A DNA stretch of 64,000 bases from JAADEM01 sp965371855 (lineage in GTDB: Bacteria > Bacteroidota > Bacteroidia > Bacteroidales > Marinilabiliaceae): positions 1-64,000 of the forward strand of contig CBDUZZ010000009.1 in NCBI GenBank assembly GCA_965371855.1. The letters are read 5' to 3'. Under the pieces are notes generated by a model, which had not been told where the DNA came from, did no database searches, and saw only the letters and a program-made list of their open reading frames with translations. Made by a program: the position numbers and the translations under genes. Each line of letters begins with the position of its first letter. Position 1 is the first letter of the stretch. Shown here piece by piece: positions 33,163 to 43,426 of this stretch.

Positions 33163-36100
33163 TCACCTTGTCCCTCTCACCCTATCAACAAAACTATCAA
33201 ACACGTAATAGACACATGGTATGACCACAAGTGTAAGCAGGGTTGATGTTATCAAGCCTCCAATAACTGCAATAGCCATTGGCTCCCTTAAAGCTGCACT
33301 ATCGCCAAAACCAATTGTTAATGGTAACAATGCAAGTATGGTTGTAGAACTAGTCATCAATATTGGCCTCAGGCGCTGTTCACCGGCACGTATAATCGCC
33401 TCTTTAAGGTCATGCCCCAATCGTTTGTAACGATTAATGGCATCAACCAGAATTATTGAGTCATTGACCGCTATACCGGCAAGCATCACAATGCCGATAA
33501 AAGCCATAATATTGAATGTTTTTCCAAGAATGAAAAATGCAAGCACAGCACCCACACCGGCCAGTGGAATAGTCAGAAGAATTGTGAACGGATGAATTAA
33601 CGATTCAAACTGAGAAGCCATCACCATGTAAACAAGTATTATAGACAACAGCAATGCAAACTTTAAACTGCCAAACGCCTCTTCCCTTTTTTGTTCTTCA
33701 CCTGTTATTTTTATTTCTGTATCAGCCGGAAGAGAGACATCCGAAAATTTAGTTTTAAGCTCATTTACCAGATGGTCAAAGGGTTTTTCATCGGTAACCA
33801 TAGCACTTACCCGGACAATGCGATTCTGATTATTTCTTATAATTTCCCTGGGAGCAGTGCCAATTTCAATGTCTGCCAGTTCGGAAAGAAGGTATGTTTT
33901 ATTATTTCCTGTAATTGCCAGATTTTTTAACTCATTCAACTGTATATCCGGCATTTCAAGGGTAATATCTGTCAACTCACCTTTAAGATCCATTCTTCCA
34001 CCATCCTCACCACTAAGATAACCAGCCACTTGCTGAATAATACTATTAACATCAAGATTGAATATTCCGGCTTTTAGTCTGTCTATTTTCAGATTCACTT
34101 CAGGTGCACCGTCTTCAAAAGAGCTCTTCACATTATAAACTCCTTCACTATCACGCATTATTGATGCTACATCGGCAGAAACATCAGCCAGGTAATCTAT
34201 ATTATCACCTATCACCTCCACAACGAGAGGAGCCTCTTCTGATCCGAAAATACTCTGTAACACCGATTCATCCTGAATAAACCGTACCTCTAGTCCGGGT
34301 ATATCCTCAAAAAGTCCGTTCAGCAAAGAGACAAGTTTCGAGTAGCTTATATTTACATCATCATTAAGAGCAATCTTTATAAATCCTGTGTTATTTCCCT
34401 GGGCAGAAGTTGAAGCTGCATCACTACCTGTATCTTCACCTGCATGAGTATAAACCCATTTCAAGTTTTCACCAAATAGCTGAACAACCATCTCCTCCAT
34501 CTGATTAAGAACATGGGATGTTCTTTCAAGAGCTGTTCCTGCAGGCAGTTCGGCACTAATTCGTACTTCCCTCGATTGTGTTTCAGGCAAAAACTCACTC
34601 CCGATGAACGGCACCAGAAACGCTGCCAATAAAACCAGTACTGCTGCTCCACTCAAAATAACACCTTTCATATTGAGTATCTTTGCCAGTACTTTCCCAT
34701 ACCGCGTACGTTCCTTTTTTATCAGGGTTTGTTCTTCTACTTTTTTTGGAAGCAAAAGTTTACTGAGCAGGGGTATAACCAGTAGTGCAACAACAAGCGA
34801 TGACAACAAGGAGAATGCCACTGTCCATGCCTGATCTTTAAAAAGGGCACCTGATGCACCTTGCAGATACACAATGGGAAGAAAAACAACAATGGTAGTT
34901 AAGGTAGAAGCAGTGAGAGCACCTCCTACTTCAGCAGTACCTTCTATTGCAGCATCTTTTATGGATAGCCCCTCCTCGCGTTTTCGAAAAATATTTTCAA
35001 CCACTACAATGGCGTTATCCACCAACATACCTGCACCAAGTGCCAATCCACCAAGCGTCATTACATTTAGTGTTAATCCGTTAAAGTACATAAGATTAAA
35101 AGTGGCAATAACAGATATCGGAATAGCCAGACTCACAACCAGAGTAACACCCACCTTGCGTAAAAAGAGAAACAGTACAAAAACAGCAAAGATAATACCT
35201 ATCAGAGCACTGTCCTTGACCTCACCAATCGCACTTTCAATAAATACTCCCTGATTATTAATTATATCCAGCTCGTACCCTGGCAACCTCTTTTGAATGG
35301 TTGCAAATGCCTCATTAAGTTTCTCTACAGCTGCAACGGTATTAAATTTAGTCTCTTTATATACACTAATTCCAAGACATCGTTTACCGTTATAATGTAC
35401 AATATTTTCGGGTTCACGGTTTCTTACGGTAACAGTAGCTATATCACGAAGCAGAATGGGTACAGTTTCTCCTGTTTGTACAGTACTACCCTGACTGTTA
35501 TCAGTAACACTATTCAACTTTACCACAAGGTTTTCAAGTTGGGATATTGTAGTAAGTTCACTCACTCCCTTGATGATGTATCTCTGACCCATCTCCTCAA
35601 TAGACCCACCAGATACATTTCTATTGAAGTTTTTAATAACATTCACAACTTCGTTAGGTGTGAGCTTAAATCCTTTCAGAAGATTGGGGTCTGTTTCCAC
35701 CATTACTTCAGCTTCCTCTTCACCGGATATGCGTACATCAGCAATACCTTCAATTCTGATCAATTCATTACGCAGGTAGTTTTCAGCCACCTTACGCAAC
35801 TCATTCATATCTTTGACCAACGGATTACTAAAAGCAGCTAAAATGACGGGGCTCTCATTAGGGTCGTATCTTGAGATATTCAGTTCATCAACATCCTGAT
35901 TTTGCGATATGGGAGTAAGTGCTTTCTGCAAATCCAAAAACGCTTCATCAAGATCTTTTTCCCAGGTATATTCAACCGTAATTTGTGCTACACCTACTCG
36001 ACTAAAGGATATTACGTTAACCACTCCACTCTGCCTTACTGCCAATCCCTCAACCTGCTCTACAAAACGAGTTTCAATCTCCTCAGGAGAGCGTTCGCCT

Positions 36101-36255
36101 GATTTCAGTTCAACATAAATACGTGGATTACGTATATCAGGAAACAAGTCGGTACCAAGCCTTGACAATGAAATGATACCAAGCAGAATAACTCCCAGAA
36201 CAATCATTGTAACTGTAACCGGGTAGTTTACCGAAAATCTGGAAATTGCTTTCAT
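33163..36255 (-). CDS. RND family efflux transporter permease
   Basis: The 1030-residue protein has normal HAE-type length. It begins MKAISRFSVNYPVTVTMIVL with TDLFPDIRNPRIYVE, the porter-domain start. TM4 is GAGMLVDNAIVVVENIFR and the TM10 region AGIAVNDSIILVDAINRYKR, again with Asn after the TM4 Asp and no TM10 Lys, so proton coupling may differ from AcrB. It overlaps the adaptor gene by 4 bp. It would export lipophilic or amphiphilic compounds across the outer membrane together with the adaptor and the TolC-like channel encoded upstream. Confidence 0.93.
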   Translation of the reverse strand: MKAISRFSVNYPVTVTMIVLGVILLGIISLSRLGTDLFPDIRNPRIYVELKSGERSPEEIETRFVEQVEGLAVRQSGVVNVISFSRVGVAQITVEYTWEKDLDEAFLDLQKALTPISQNQDVDELNISRYDPNESPVILAAFSNPLVKDMNELRKVAENYLRNELIRIEGIADVRISGEEEAEVMVETDPNLLKGFKLTPNEVVNVIKNFNRNVSGGSIEEMGQRYIIKGVSELTTISQLENLVVKLNSVTDNSQGSTVQTGETVPILLRDIATVTVRNREPENIVHYNGKRCLGISVYKETKFNTVAAVEKLNEAFATIQKRLPGYELDIINNQGVFIESAIGEVKDSALIGIIFAVFVLFLFLRKVGVTLVVSLAIPISVIATFNLMYFNGLTLNVMTLGGLALGAGMLVDNAIVVVENIFRKREEGLSIKDAAIEGTAEVGGALTASTLTTIVVFLPIVYLQGASGALFKDQAWTVAFSLLSSLVVALLVIPLLSKLLLPKKVEEQTLIKKERTRYGKVLAKILNMKGVILSGAAVLVLLAAFLVPFIGSEFLPETQSREVRISAELPAGTALERTSHVLNQMEEMVVQLFGENLKWVYTHAGEDTGSDAASTSAQGNNTGFIKIALNDDVNISYSKLVSLLNGLFEDIPGLEVRFIQDESVLQSIFGSEEAPLVVEVIGDNIDYLADVSADVASIMRDSEGVYNVKSSFEDGAPEVNLKIDRLKAGIFNLDVNSIIQQVAGYLSGEDGGRMDLKGELTDITLEMPDIQLNELKNLAITGNNKTYLLSELADIEIGTAPREIIRNNQNRIVRVSAMVTDEKPFDHLVNELKTKFSDVSLPADTEIKITGEEQKREEAFGSLKFALLLSIILVYMVMASQFESLIHPFTILLTIPLAGVGAVLAFFILGKTFNIMAFIGIVMLAGIAVNDSIILVDAINRYKRLGHDLKEAIIRAGEQRLRPILMTSSTTILALLPLTIGFGDSAALREPMAIAVIGGLITSTLLTLVVIPCVYYVFDSFVDRVRGTR

Positions 36256-37307
36256 TTAACAACTTTAATTTTTGAACGATCGCGCAAAGTTTCAAAACCT
36301 TTTATGATTAACCTCTCACCGGATTTCAATCCATTTGTTATTTCCACAAAGCCATTATTCTCTATTCCTGTTGAAACAAATCTTCTACGGGCTGTCTCTT
36401 TCTGAGCCACAAATACGTAACGTCTGTTACCCATTGTCAGAATAATATCTTTTGGTATCACAAGAGCACTATCAAGCGATTCAACAACAATCTCAGCTTT
36501 AACAAACATACCGGGTCGCAATTTCAGATTACTATTTATAACCTCTACCCTTCCTTTGAATGACCTTGTTTCCTCGTCAATAGCCGGTGACAACTCAGAA
36601 ATAAATCCTTTCAATGTATCATCAGGAATAGAGTAATTCATTATTCTGGCAGGTTGTTTTACTTTCACACTTCCCATTAGGTTCTCCGGAAAGTTCATAT
36701 CCATAACAACAGTTGAGTACTCCATGAAACTTATTAATGGCTGGCCTGTCTCTATTCTTACACCATTAGAGTAATACGGCAAATCAGTAATAACACCACT
36801 AAAAGGAGCAGTAATCAGCATTTTTGAAAGTTTTATCTTTGCATTCTCATAAGCATTACGTGAAGAGACAAGTGCTTTTTCAGAGTTTACAAGTTCACGC
36901 AGAGTTACGCCTCCCATTTTGTACAATGCCTGCTGTTTTTCATACTCCATCTCCGATATATCCAAATCAAGTTTGGCACCTTCAATGTTAGTCTGATTCT
37001 CATACTCTTTATCTTCGATCTTTATAATTACATCACCTTTATGCACCACATCACCCATTCTGTACTTCCGTAGTGTATTCTTTTGCAGATAGTACTCACC
37101 GGCAATTTCTGATTTGCCAGAATACTCCAAAGCGGGATTAACTATGCCGGTGGTAATCATCGTTTGCTCAAACGACTTGGCTTTAATCTCCTCAACTGAC
37201 ACATTAATTGCCACATCAGTATCAAAACTTGATGTTTCATTGTTACAAGCAATGAATATAAAGAAAAAGAGACTTAGCGAAAACAGATATTTAAATAAAC
37301 TTTTCAT
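36252..37307 (-). CDS. RND adaptor (membrane fusion protein), lipoprotein
   Basis: The 351-residue protein has a lipobox (FFFIFIACNN) and the HlyD/AcrA layout: a barrel-sandwich half (GKSEIAGEYYLQKNTLRKYR), a helical hairpin (about 115-160), ITAPFSGVITDLPYYSNGVR, a beta-barrel, and a C-terminal membrane-proximal domain (ITNGLKSGERLIIKGFETLR). It bridges the inner-membrane pump to the outer-membrane channel. It is coupled by ATGA overlap to the RND gene and preceded by the TolC-like gene. Confidence 0.92.
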   Translation of the reverse strand: MKSLFKYLFSLSLFFFIFIACNNETSSFDTDVAINVSVEEIKAKSFEQTMITTGIVNPALEYSGKSEIAGEYYLQKNTLRKYRMGDVVHKGDVIIKIEDKEYENQTNIEGAKLDLDISEMEYEKQQALYKMGGVTLRELVNSEKALVSSRNAYENAKIKLSKMLITAPFSGVITDLPYYSNGVRIETGQPLISFMEYSTVVMDMNFPENLMGSVKVKQPARIMNYSIPDDTLKGFISELSPAIDEETRSFKGRVEVINSNLKLRPGMFVKAEIVVESLDSALVIPKDIILTMGNRRYVFVAQKETARRRFVSTGIENNGFVEITNGLKSGERLIIKGFETLRDRSKIKVVK

Positions 37308-37328
37308 AATAATTTAGATTTTTAAAGG

Positions 37329-38825
37329 TTACAGCACTCCGGGAACAATAAGTTGTTTGTTCTCAAAATCATATAGGGTTTGAAGTTTCATATTCAGGAG
37401 TTCAATTTTATAATTAATTAATGCATTTATCAATGAGTTTTTCTTTTGTGTAAGCTGATTTTGTTGAAGGTTAAGATCCATACTTGTAAGATCCCCATTA
37501 CGATATTTCTCAAGATTTATTTCATAAGTTAGCTTTGCATTCTCTTCATTTTTCCGGGCAATAGTTATTTGCGTCAGAAGGTTTCCGAGGTTTCTGTATA
37601 TCTGCCTGATGGTTAGCTTGATATTAATCTCTACATCTTTCAGGTTATACTCCATTGATTTTAAAGAAGCTTCGGCAGCTCTTAATCTGGCTTTCTTCTC
37701 CCCCCAGTCCCAAAGAGGAATAGCAAGTGAGAATTGTACAGACTGGTTGTCAGTAGGGTGCTGGTACAGATTACCAATATTATCATTCTGCCCAAACAGA
37801 CCAACTTCAATTCCTATATCTCCACGAAACTCATTCATGGCATTTGTTTTGATAATATCAAACTGGCCACTTTCAATATCTATTTGCCGCTGCCTGAGTT
37901 CCATACGATTTTGCAAAGCATAACTTGTTGCCTGTTGCAAATCAATATCAATAGGAGTAACCGAAACATCAGCAATAACCATTATCTCTTCTTCAAGAGG
38001 AATACCAAGAGCCTGTTTAAAATTATCCTTTATATTTTCCAAATCAACCTCGCTATTTTGCATGGAAGACTGACTTGATAACATATCCAACTCGGCTTGC
38101 AGTAACTCCTCTTTTGCCACTAATCCCGCATCCACCTTATTCTTAATAATCTCATAACTCTGCTTTCTGTTAGCATGTTCCTCTCTTGAAGTTATCAAAT
38201 TCATCTGTGTTTGATATACCTGATAAAAAAACTGTGTGATCTGTTTCTCTACTGATAATTCGCGCAAAGCATAGTTAAGTTGTGAATTTTCGTAAGAGAG
38301 TTCCAGTTCTTTAAGATCAAGTTTTGTACGGTTATAGGTAAAAATAGGTTGTTGCAATTTTAATGATAGATTATTGGTAAAACCTGTTGTCGTCGAATTT
38401 GCGGAAAGGGAACTGTAAGAATCCTGCCAACCAAAACGATTATTTAATGAGATAACTCCATCAGTCCAGATGATAGGTTGATCAACACTGAAAGTACCGG
38501 TACTTACCGTATTTTGAACATCAATCCACTTACCGATATCTTCGTTGTAACGCCGGTCACGAGTAAAAGAATATGGTGTGAGATTTAGCCTGAAGTTCGA
38601 TTTTAAAGAGGCTCTCTGAGCATTCAAATTCTCTCCACTTCTTTCAAGCGACAACCGTGCCTGGATAATATCAGGGCTTTCACCCAAAGCTTTATTCACA
38701 GCCTGCTCTAAAGTCAGCAACTGTTGTGCTTGTAACATATAAAAACTATTACCTGTCAACAGACATGCAACAACAGCTATTCTGTACAGTATGGCTTTTG
38801 TTTTGAATTTCACAATTTTAATCAT
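37329..38825 (-). CDS. TolC-like outer membrane efflux protein
   Basis: The 498-residue protein has a signal sequence ending near MLQAQQ, followed by LTLEQAVNKALGESPDIIQA, the OEP-family start. Two similar OEP repeats follow, the second containing SLAIPLWDWGEKKARLRAAE and LEKYRNGDLTSMDLNLQQNQ. It forms the outer-membrane channel for the adaptor and pumps encoded downstream. A C-rich hairpin at about 38925-38980 lies in the upstream gap. No promoter motif was found there. Confidence 0.9.
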   Translation of the reverse strand: MIKIVKFKTKAILYRIAVVACLLTGNSFYMLQAQQLLTLEQAVNKALGESPDIIQARLSLERSGENLNAQRASLKSNFRLNLTPYSFTRDRRYNEDIGKWIDVQNTVSTGTFSVDQPIIWTDGVISLNNRFGWQDSYSSLSANSTTTGFTNNLSLKLQQPIFTYNRTKLDLKELELSYENSQLNYALRELSVEKQITQFFYQVYQTQMNLITSREEHANRKQSYEIIKNKVDAGLVAKEELLQAELDMLSSQSSMQNSEVDLENIKDNFKQALGIPLEEEIMVIADVSVTPIDIDLQQATSYALQNRMELRQRQIDIESGQFDIIKTNAMNEFRGDIGIEVGLFGQNDNIGNLYQHPTDNQSVQFSLAIPLWDWGEKKARLRAAEASLKSMEYNLKDVEINIKLTIRQIYRNLGNLLTQITIARKNEENAKLTYEINLEKYRNGDLTSMDLNLQQNQLTQKKNSLINALINYKIELLNMKLQTLYDFENKQLIVPGVL

Positions 38826-39013
38826 CCCTCCTGTGTGTTTAAATCCAATAATGGATATTTCTTCAAGTTAAAATCAGTCATAAATAAATCTTTTTTTTAA
38901 CATTTTGCCTTTGTTCTGTATCACCTCACCCCCTGTTTCTCCCTTCTCCTGTGAGGAGAAGGGTTGGGGATGAGGTGAATCCGCATAACTTAAAGGTAAT
39001 GGGCCTACTCCAC

Positions 39014-42000
39014 TTATTTTTTCACCCATTTCACAGCATCCCCATATATCAACGCTGACTCCGTTTTATCAGATAGTTCAATGATTGCATCACCTTCTGA
39101 AAAATAGAAATCGCCCAATAAAACCCAACCACCACCTTCCGGCAGGGTAAGACTTATCTCCTCCTCACCATCATCATGATGAACAGTATAAGTATACTTA
39201 TCTTCTTTTTTCTTTTGCTGTCTGAATCTTCTTCCCATTTGAATATTGGGAATATAAACATAACAATCATAATCGCCACTCTCTTTTATTTCGGCAGTCC
39301 ATCGTATTTTTCCGTTACCATTACCGTTTCTTTTAAAGTATGCCGATTTTATATACTTTCCATAAAAGTCACTGCCGGCAGTTAACTCCCACTTAACCGG
39401 AGGATTCCACCACCTGAGACTCTTATACTCCATGTCATCATTATCTTTATTCTGTCTGTTTACCCACCAATCCTTAATGCTATTAGTCTCAGATGAGTTA
39501 ACAATTTCACACCCTTCATCTTCATTATCAACCACAATTTCAAAAGGTTCACTAAAACTAACTATCCTATCCGAAGGTCTTATCCCCTCAAAATAATCAG
39601 AAAATCCCTCCTTTTTCACAACATTAAAACCAGTGAGCCTACTTGATGAAGGTATATTCTTTGCCAAAAATGTATTAATAAATATTCCTCTTGGTTCCTG
39701 ATCGGTAAGAAAGCCAATATCAACTGTTTCCCCTGCTTTTATAAGGTAAGTTATTTTATTATCATCTGAATCCGTTGACATGGAACGAAACCGCCCGCCC
39801 CTGCTACCTCTCGCTCCCTCCATAACCACAAACTCAATAATCCCATCAGTTTCTCCGCTATTATAAACAGGTAACCGGATAAAGTGGCGAACCCTTTCAC
39901 CATCTTTAATTTTAAAAACATCAACGCTACCATAAATAAAAGCAGCAACCTTTGTTTCGTTCATCCACTCATCAAGAACCTTACTAAAATCCTCTCCCGA
40001 TTTATTTGACAAATTATCTACAAATCCGTTTATTGAGTAGTCATTAAAAGCATTTGTTAACAAAAGAGTATCAATAAATGCATCGAAATCTATGCTTTCC
40101 CAATTTACACATAAAGTACTTAACAGTTGTGTTCCTTTAGCTGCTATAATATTTGCATATTCACTCTCATCTTTCTCCCCAATCAGCTCTTTCAAACTCT
40201 TATCTTTAAGCGACAAAATAACCCTGTCATTTGCATTCAGTCCGGAAAAAGATCCTCGTGCAGCGGCTTTTTGTCTGTTAAACAGATAATTCTCCATAGC
40301 TATATTTAATACAGGATAACCATTCTGGTCAATATAATCTCTATATGCATAAAACATCGGGAAAACCATATATTTACCCCACCCCTCTATTTCGCGTCCG
40401 CCGGTAATACGGATTCCCCTAAAAAAGGAAGTAGGTTGAATAAAATTATTTCCAATAAACCTTTTGAACAACCGTACCTGCTTCTCCTCACCTGATAGCT
40501 CTTCATTACTCCTGCTCGTCATTCTATCGATATTTCTGGATTGAATACTCAAGTCGTTTCGCCAGTCACCTCCACCAACCTCAGGGAAAAATATAATTTC
40601 GGGCATAATATTTTCTGTTGCCAATGAGAACGTGCGTAAGTAGGAGAAAAAATGAATGGGTGATTCAACAACAGATAGTCGTTTAAAAGGATATTTAACA
40701 CCTAACTTGCGCTCATAATCACCCTTTACATCCTTAATCAGATAGGATATTGTATCCTGAATAGAATCAAATGCAGTAAGATAAACTGTGTGGTCAGGAT
40801 GTTGATAAATACGCATTTCAACCGAATCGATAACAGTTTTTTTAACCACATAATTACCGATAGTAAGACTCATTGCATTGAGTTTTGTTTCTGGAGTAAA
40901 AGAAAATTCTCCGGGTGCAGGTTCTTCATCTCTACCCTGTGATATTGCTGTTAACCCCTCTTTGGTTTTTACTTTTAAGCGGAAGTCTGAAAACCGGTAT
41001 TTGGTCCAGTATTGTTTGGAAGCCACAAAAGGATACCAGTTAGCTTCCCTGGTAAGCAATACGTAATTGGGAGCAACTAATGAATACATCTTCCCATAAA
41101 CACCCGGACCCTGTCTATTTAAAGCCCTATGTGCATCATCGGATACATCAGGAAAAAGAACTGAATTATCTACCTTCCCTGAATAATCTAATTCTACCTC
41201 TAAAGGTTGTTCATTTCCCAATACCGTGGAAGAAACAGCAACAAGGTGCATATCACGTTTAAAATCAACTTGCTTACCATTTACCTTTAAAGATGTAATT
41301 TTTAGTCCGGGATTTAAAGCCAAAACTAGGTCTCCTGTTCCGGCATCATTATCCTTATCAATCGTTAAAATAGTTGTACAAGAAATCTTATTACCATTGT
41401 GTTTAAGGTCAATATCATAAGCCTGAATACTGTAATTACTCTCTACAAGGCTCTTATTCAACTCTCTCACTTTGTTTAGCCGGGCTTCCTGTACCATGTG
41501 CTTATTTAAGTAGACTCCAAAAAGAGAAGAAGAAACAATAAGTAAAACTAAACTTATTGTATAAACCCATAATTTAAACTGCTTACCCTGAGGCAAACGT
41601 GGTAACATGGCTATTGTGACACTAATAAAAAAGAGTCCGGCAATCAGATAAGCACCACGTAACAATAAAATTGAATCAAATTCAAAGAATCCTGAGAAAT
41701 CAGAATAAGCCAAAGGCATGAAAAAACTAATGAAATCCCATGTCCCATAAAGTTTAAAGTTCAGATAAAAAAGAGCCACTGCAATGTAACCAAGCAACAA
41801 AACAAATGTAACTGCCTGATTACGTACAAGTAACATCACAAAGAATGATAAACCAAGAACAAATATCAGTGTAGGAACAGAAATAAGAAGCGGATAGAGT
41901 ATAAATGCATACAGATTAAAACTCAGGTCATTGCTAATTAATGTAACGACAGCACCAATAACAAGAACTATTATATTGAGAATAAAAAACACCTTTAAAA

Positions 42001-42340
42001 TACCGAAAGTTTTTCCGGCAACATAAGCAAAATTGGAAATATCTCTTATATAAAAAGCTTCGGTGGTATCGAGTTTTTTATCCCTTCCAAGGAAATCAGC
42101 AGATAGAAATACTGCAATTATAGCCTGTGCAATATTCAGAAAGAACATATTCAGGTATGGAAGTGTTCCGGGGATCAATCTGCCTGGCATTCCATTTGGC
42201 CCCAATATTCCAAAAGCAAAAAGGTTAAAGAATACGATAAATATCAATGCAATAGCTGAAAAAATACGAAAGAACCAACTTCGAAGTAAGGTTTTGGACT
42301 CATAGCGAGCCACCGTCTTGATCTTAAAAAATATATTCAT
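39014..42340 (-). CDS. ABC-2 permease fused to an inactive M1-peptidase-like domain and a golvesin-like domain
   Basis: The 1108-residue protein has six to seven N-terminal membrane helices (to about residue 280) of ABC-2 type. A periplasmic region like the M1 aminopeptidase fold follows: a beta domain with LALNPGLKITSLKVNGKQVD, then PFKRLSVVESPIHFFSYLRT. The place where HExxH should stand reads RLFKRFIGNNFIQ, so it is not a zinc peptidase. The last 150 residues (GDYDCYVYIPNIQMG, then YTVHHDDGEEEISLTLPEGG and WVLLGDFYFSEGDAIIELSD) match golvesin/xanthan-lyase-like C-terminal domains. The ATPase is encoded just upstream. Role is unknown, possibly handling exported peptides or lipoproteins. Confidence 0.8.
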   Translation of the reverse strand: MNIFFKIKTVARYESKTLLRSWFFRIFSAIALIFIVFFNLFAFGILGPNGMPGRLIPGTLPYLNMFFLNIAQAIIAVFLSADFLGRDKKLDTTEAFYIRDISNFAYVAGKTFGILKVFFILNIIVLVIGAVVTLISNDLSFNLYAFILYPLLISVPTLIFVLGLSFFVMLLVRNQAVTFVLLLGYIAVALFYLNFKLYGTWDFISFFMPLAYSDFSGFFEFDSILLLRGAYLIAGLFFISVTIAMLPRLPQGKQFKLWVYTISLVLLIVSSSLFGVYLNKHMVQEARLNKVRELNKSLVESNYSIQAYDIDLKHNGNKISCTTILTIDKDNDAGTGDLVLALNPGLKITSLKVNGKQVDFKRDMHLVAVSSTVLGNEQPLEVELDYSGKVDNSVLFPDVSDDAHRALNRQGPGVYGKMYSLVAPNYVLLTREANWYPFVASKQYWTKYRFSDFRLKVKTKEGLTAISQGRDEEPAPGEFSFTPETKLNAMSLTIGNYVVKKTVIDSVEMRIYQHPDHTVYLTAFDSIQDTISYLIKDVKGDYERKLGVKYPFKRLSVVESPIHFFSYLRTFSLATENIMPEIIFFPEVGGGDWRNDLSIQSRNIDRMTSRSNEELSGEEKQVRLFKRFIGNNFIQPTSFFRGIRITGGREIEGWGKYMVFPMFYAYRDYIDQNGYPVLNIAMENYLFNRQKAAARGSFSGLNANDRVILSLKDKSLKELIGEKDESEYANIIAAKGTQLLSTLCVNWESIDFDAFIDTLLLTNAFNDYSINGFVDNLSNKSGEDFSKVLDEWMNETKVAAFIYGSVDVFKIKDGERVRHFIRLPVYNSGETDGIIEFVVMEGARGSRGGRFRSMSTDSDDNKITYLIKAGETVDIGFLTDQEPRGIFINTFLAKNIPSSSRLTGFNVVKKEGFSDYFEGIRPSDRIVSFSEPFEIVVDNEDEGCEIVNSSETNSIKDWWVNRQNKDNDDMEYKSLRWWNPPVKWELTAGSDFYGKYIKSAYFKRNGNGNGKIRWTAEIKESGDYDCYVYIPNIQMGRRFRQQKKKEDKYTYTVHHDDGEEEISLTLPEGGGWVLLGDFYFSEGDAIIELSDKTESALIYGDAVKWVKK

Positions 42341-42422
42341 AAATTCTATGGTTAAAGGGTTTATTGTTCCTTGTTCCTTGTTTCTTGAACTCGAAACCCG
42401 GAACTTGACAGACTTTCAACTT

Positions 42423-43322
42423 TCAACTTGACAAACTTTCTCCTGATTTAGCCAAATATTCCATAAAATAGACATAAGCATGTTCAAGGTTTGGTGAAAT
42501 TATTTCGCCTGAGAAACCGTCAAGTTTATCAGCTACAAATTCAACCTCATACCCTGAATCACCCGGAATTGATGATACTACCGGATATCTTTCATTTAAG
42601 TTTTTCATTTCGTCAAATAGCACATGTGTACGAAAAACATAACCATCTGCTAGCTTCACGAAATCTTCAGGGACACCTTCAAAATGAACACTTCCCTCAT
42701 TCAGTAAAGCCATCTTACTGCAAGTTGATGAAATATCTCCTACTATATGAGTTGACAAAATAACAATCACCTCTTTCTGACTAAGGTTTGAAAGAATATT
42801 TCTGAACCTGATTCTCTCTTCCGGATCGAGCCCTGTAGTAGGCTCATCAACAATAATAATTTTAGGATCTCCTATCAAAGCCTGAGCAATACCTAAGCGG
42901 CGTTTCATTCCACCCGACAGTTTATTGGCAAACCGATTTCTAACATCAAAAAGGCCTACCTGCTCCAACATCTCATCAACGGCAGCTAATCTCTCTTTCT
43001 TGTTTTTGATACCTGCCAGGGAGGCAGCATAATCAAGAAACTCCCAGGTTCTCAGTTTCACAAAAAAACGAAAGTCCTGGGGCAGATAACCGAGTATTGA
43101 CCTAACCTCTTTTCGGCTCTCTGACAGCTCTCTTCCATTTACAATAATTTTTCCGGAAGTTGGTTTTAATAGAGTTACAAGAATACGCATCAATGTAGAT
43201 TTTCCTGCACCATTTGGACCGAGAAGACCAAATATGCCATCATTAATGGTAAGGTTTACATTTTCAAGTGCCTTGAAATGATTCTTATACTCTTTTTCAA
43301 GATTTTCAATTTGAATTTCCAA
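42423..43322 (-). CDS. ABC transporter ATP-binding protein
   Basis: The 299-residue protein has Walker A GPNGAGKS, Q-loop YLPQDFRFF, signature LSGGMKRRLG, Walker B IIIVDEPTTGLD and H-loop STHIVGD. The C-terminal 80 residues (VFRTHVLFDEMKNLNERYPV, ending LEHAYVYFMEYL) match the tail of the ATPase domain in the RND-ABC fusion (ending LLEDAYIWLL), so the two ATPases are close relatives. Partner: the large permease 82 bp downstream. Confidence 0.93.
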   Translation of the reverse strand: MEIQIENLEKEYKNHFKALENVNLTINDGIFGLLGPNGAGKSTLMRILVTLLKPTSGKIIVNGRELSESRKEVRSILGYLPQDFRFFVKLRTWEFLDYAASLAGIKNKKERLAAVDEMLEQVGLFDVRNRFANKLSGGMKRRLGIAQALIGDPKIIIVDEPTTGLDPEERIRFRNILSNLSQKEVIVILSTHIVGDISSTCSKMALLNEGSVHFEGVPEDFVKLADGYVFRTHVLFDEMKNLNERYPVVSSIPGDSGYEVEFVADKLDGFSGEIISPNLEHAYVYFMEYLAKSGESLSS

Positions 43323-43379
43323 GATTTTATTAGTTTTTGTTAATGATAAAAGATATTCTTCTTTAAAAAATATAAAAAT

Positions 43380-43417
43380 AGTAAAATTTAGGAGGTTAAA
43401 TAATAACCTCCTAAATT
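43380..43417 (-). terminator. Intrinsic terminator after the Spy-like gene
   Basis: AATTTAGGAGGTTA and TAACCTCCTAAATT form a perfect 14-bp stem with a 5-nt loop. On the minus strand the stem runs into TTTTAC and further T-runs. It lies 10 bp after the stop at 43427, so the sigma-Spy unit may end here and the ABC/RND genes may be a separate transcript. Confidence 0.7.
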
Positions 43418-43426
43418 AAATTTCAC

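Noticed and set aside
34461..35254. Several 60-180-residue frames on the strand opposite the RND genes
   Set aside because: They mirror codon bias of the long RND genes and lack any domain.
39014..42340. Active M1 aminopeptidase
   Set aside because: The HExxH zinc motif and its distal Glu are absent, so only the fold resemblance is claimed.
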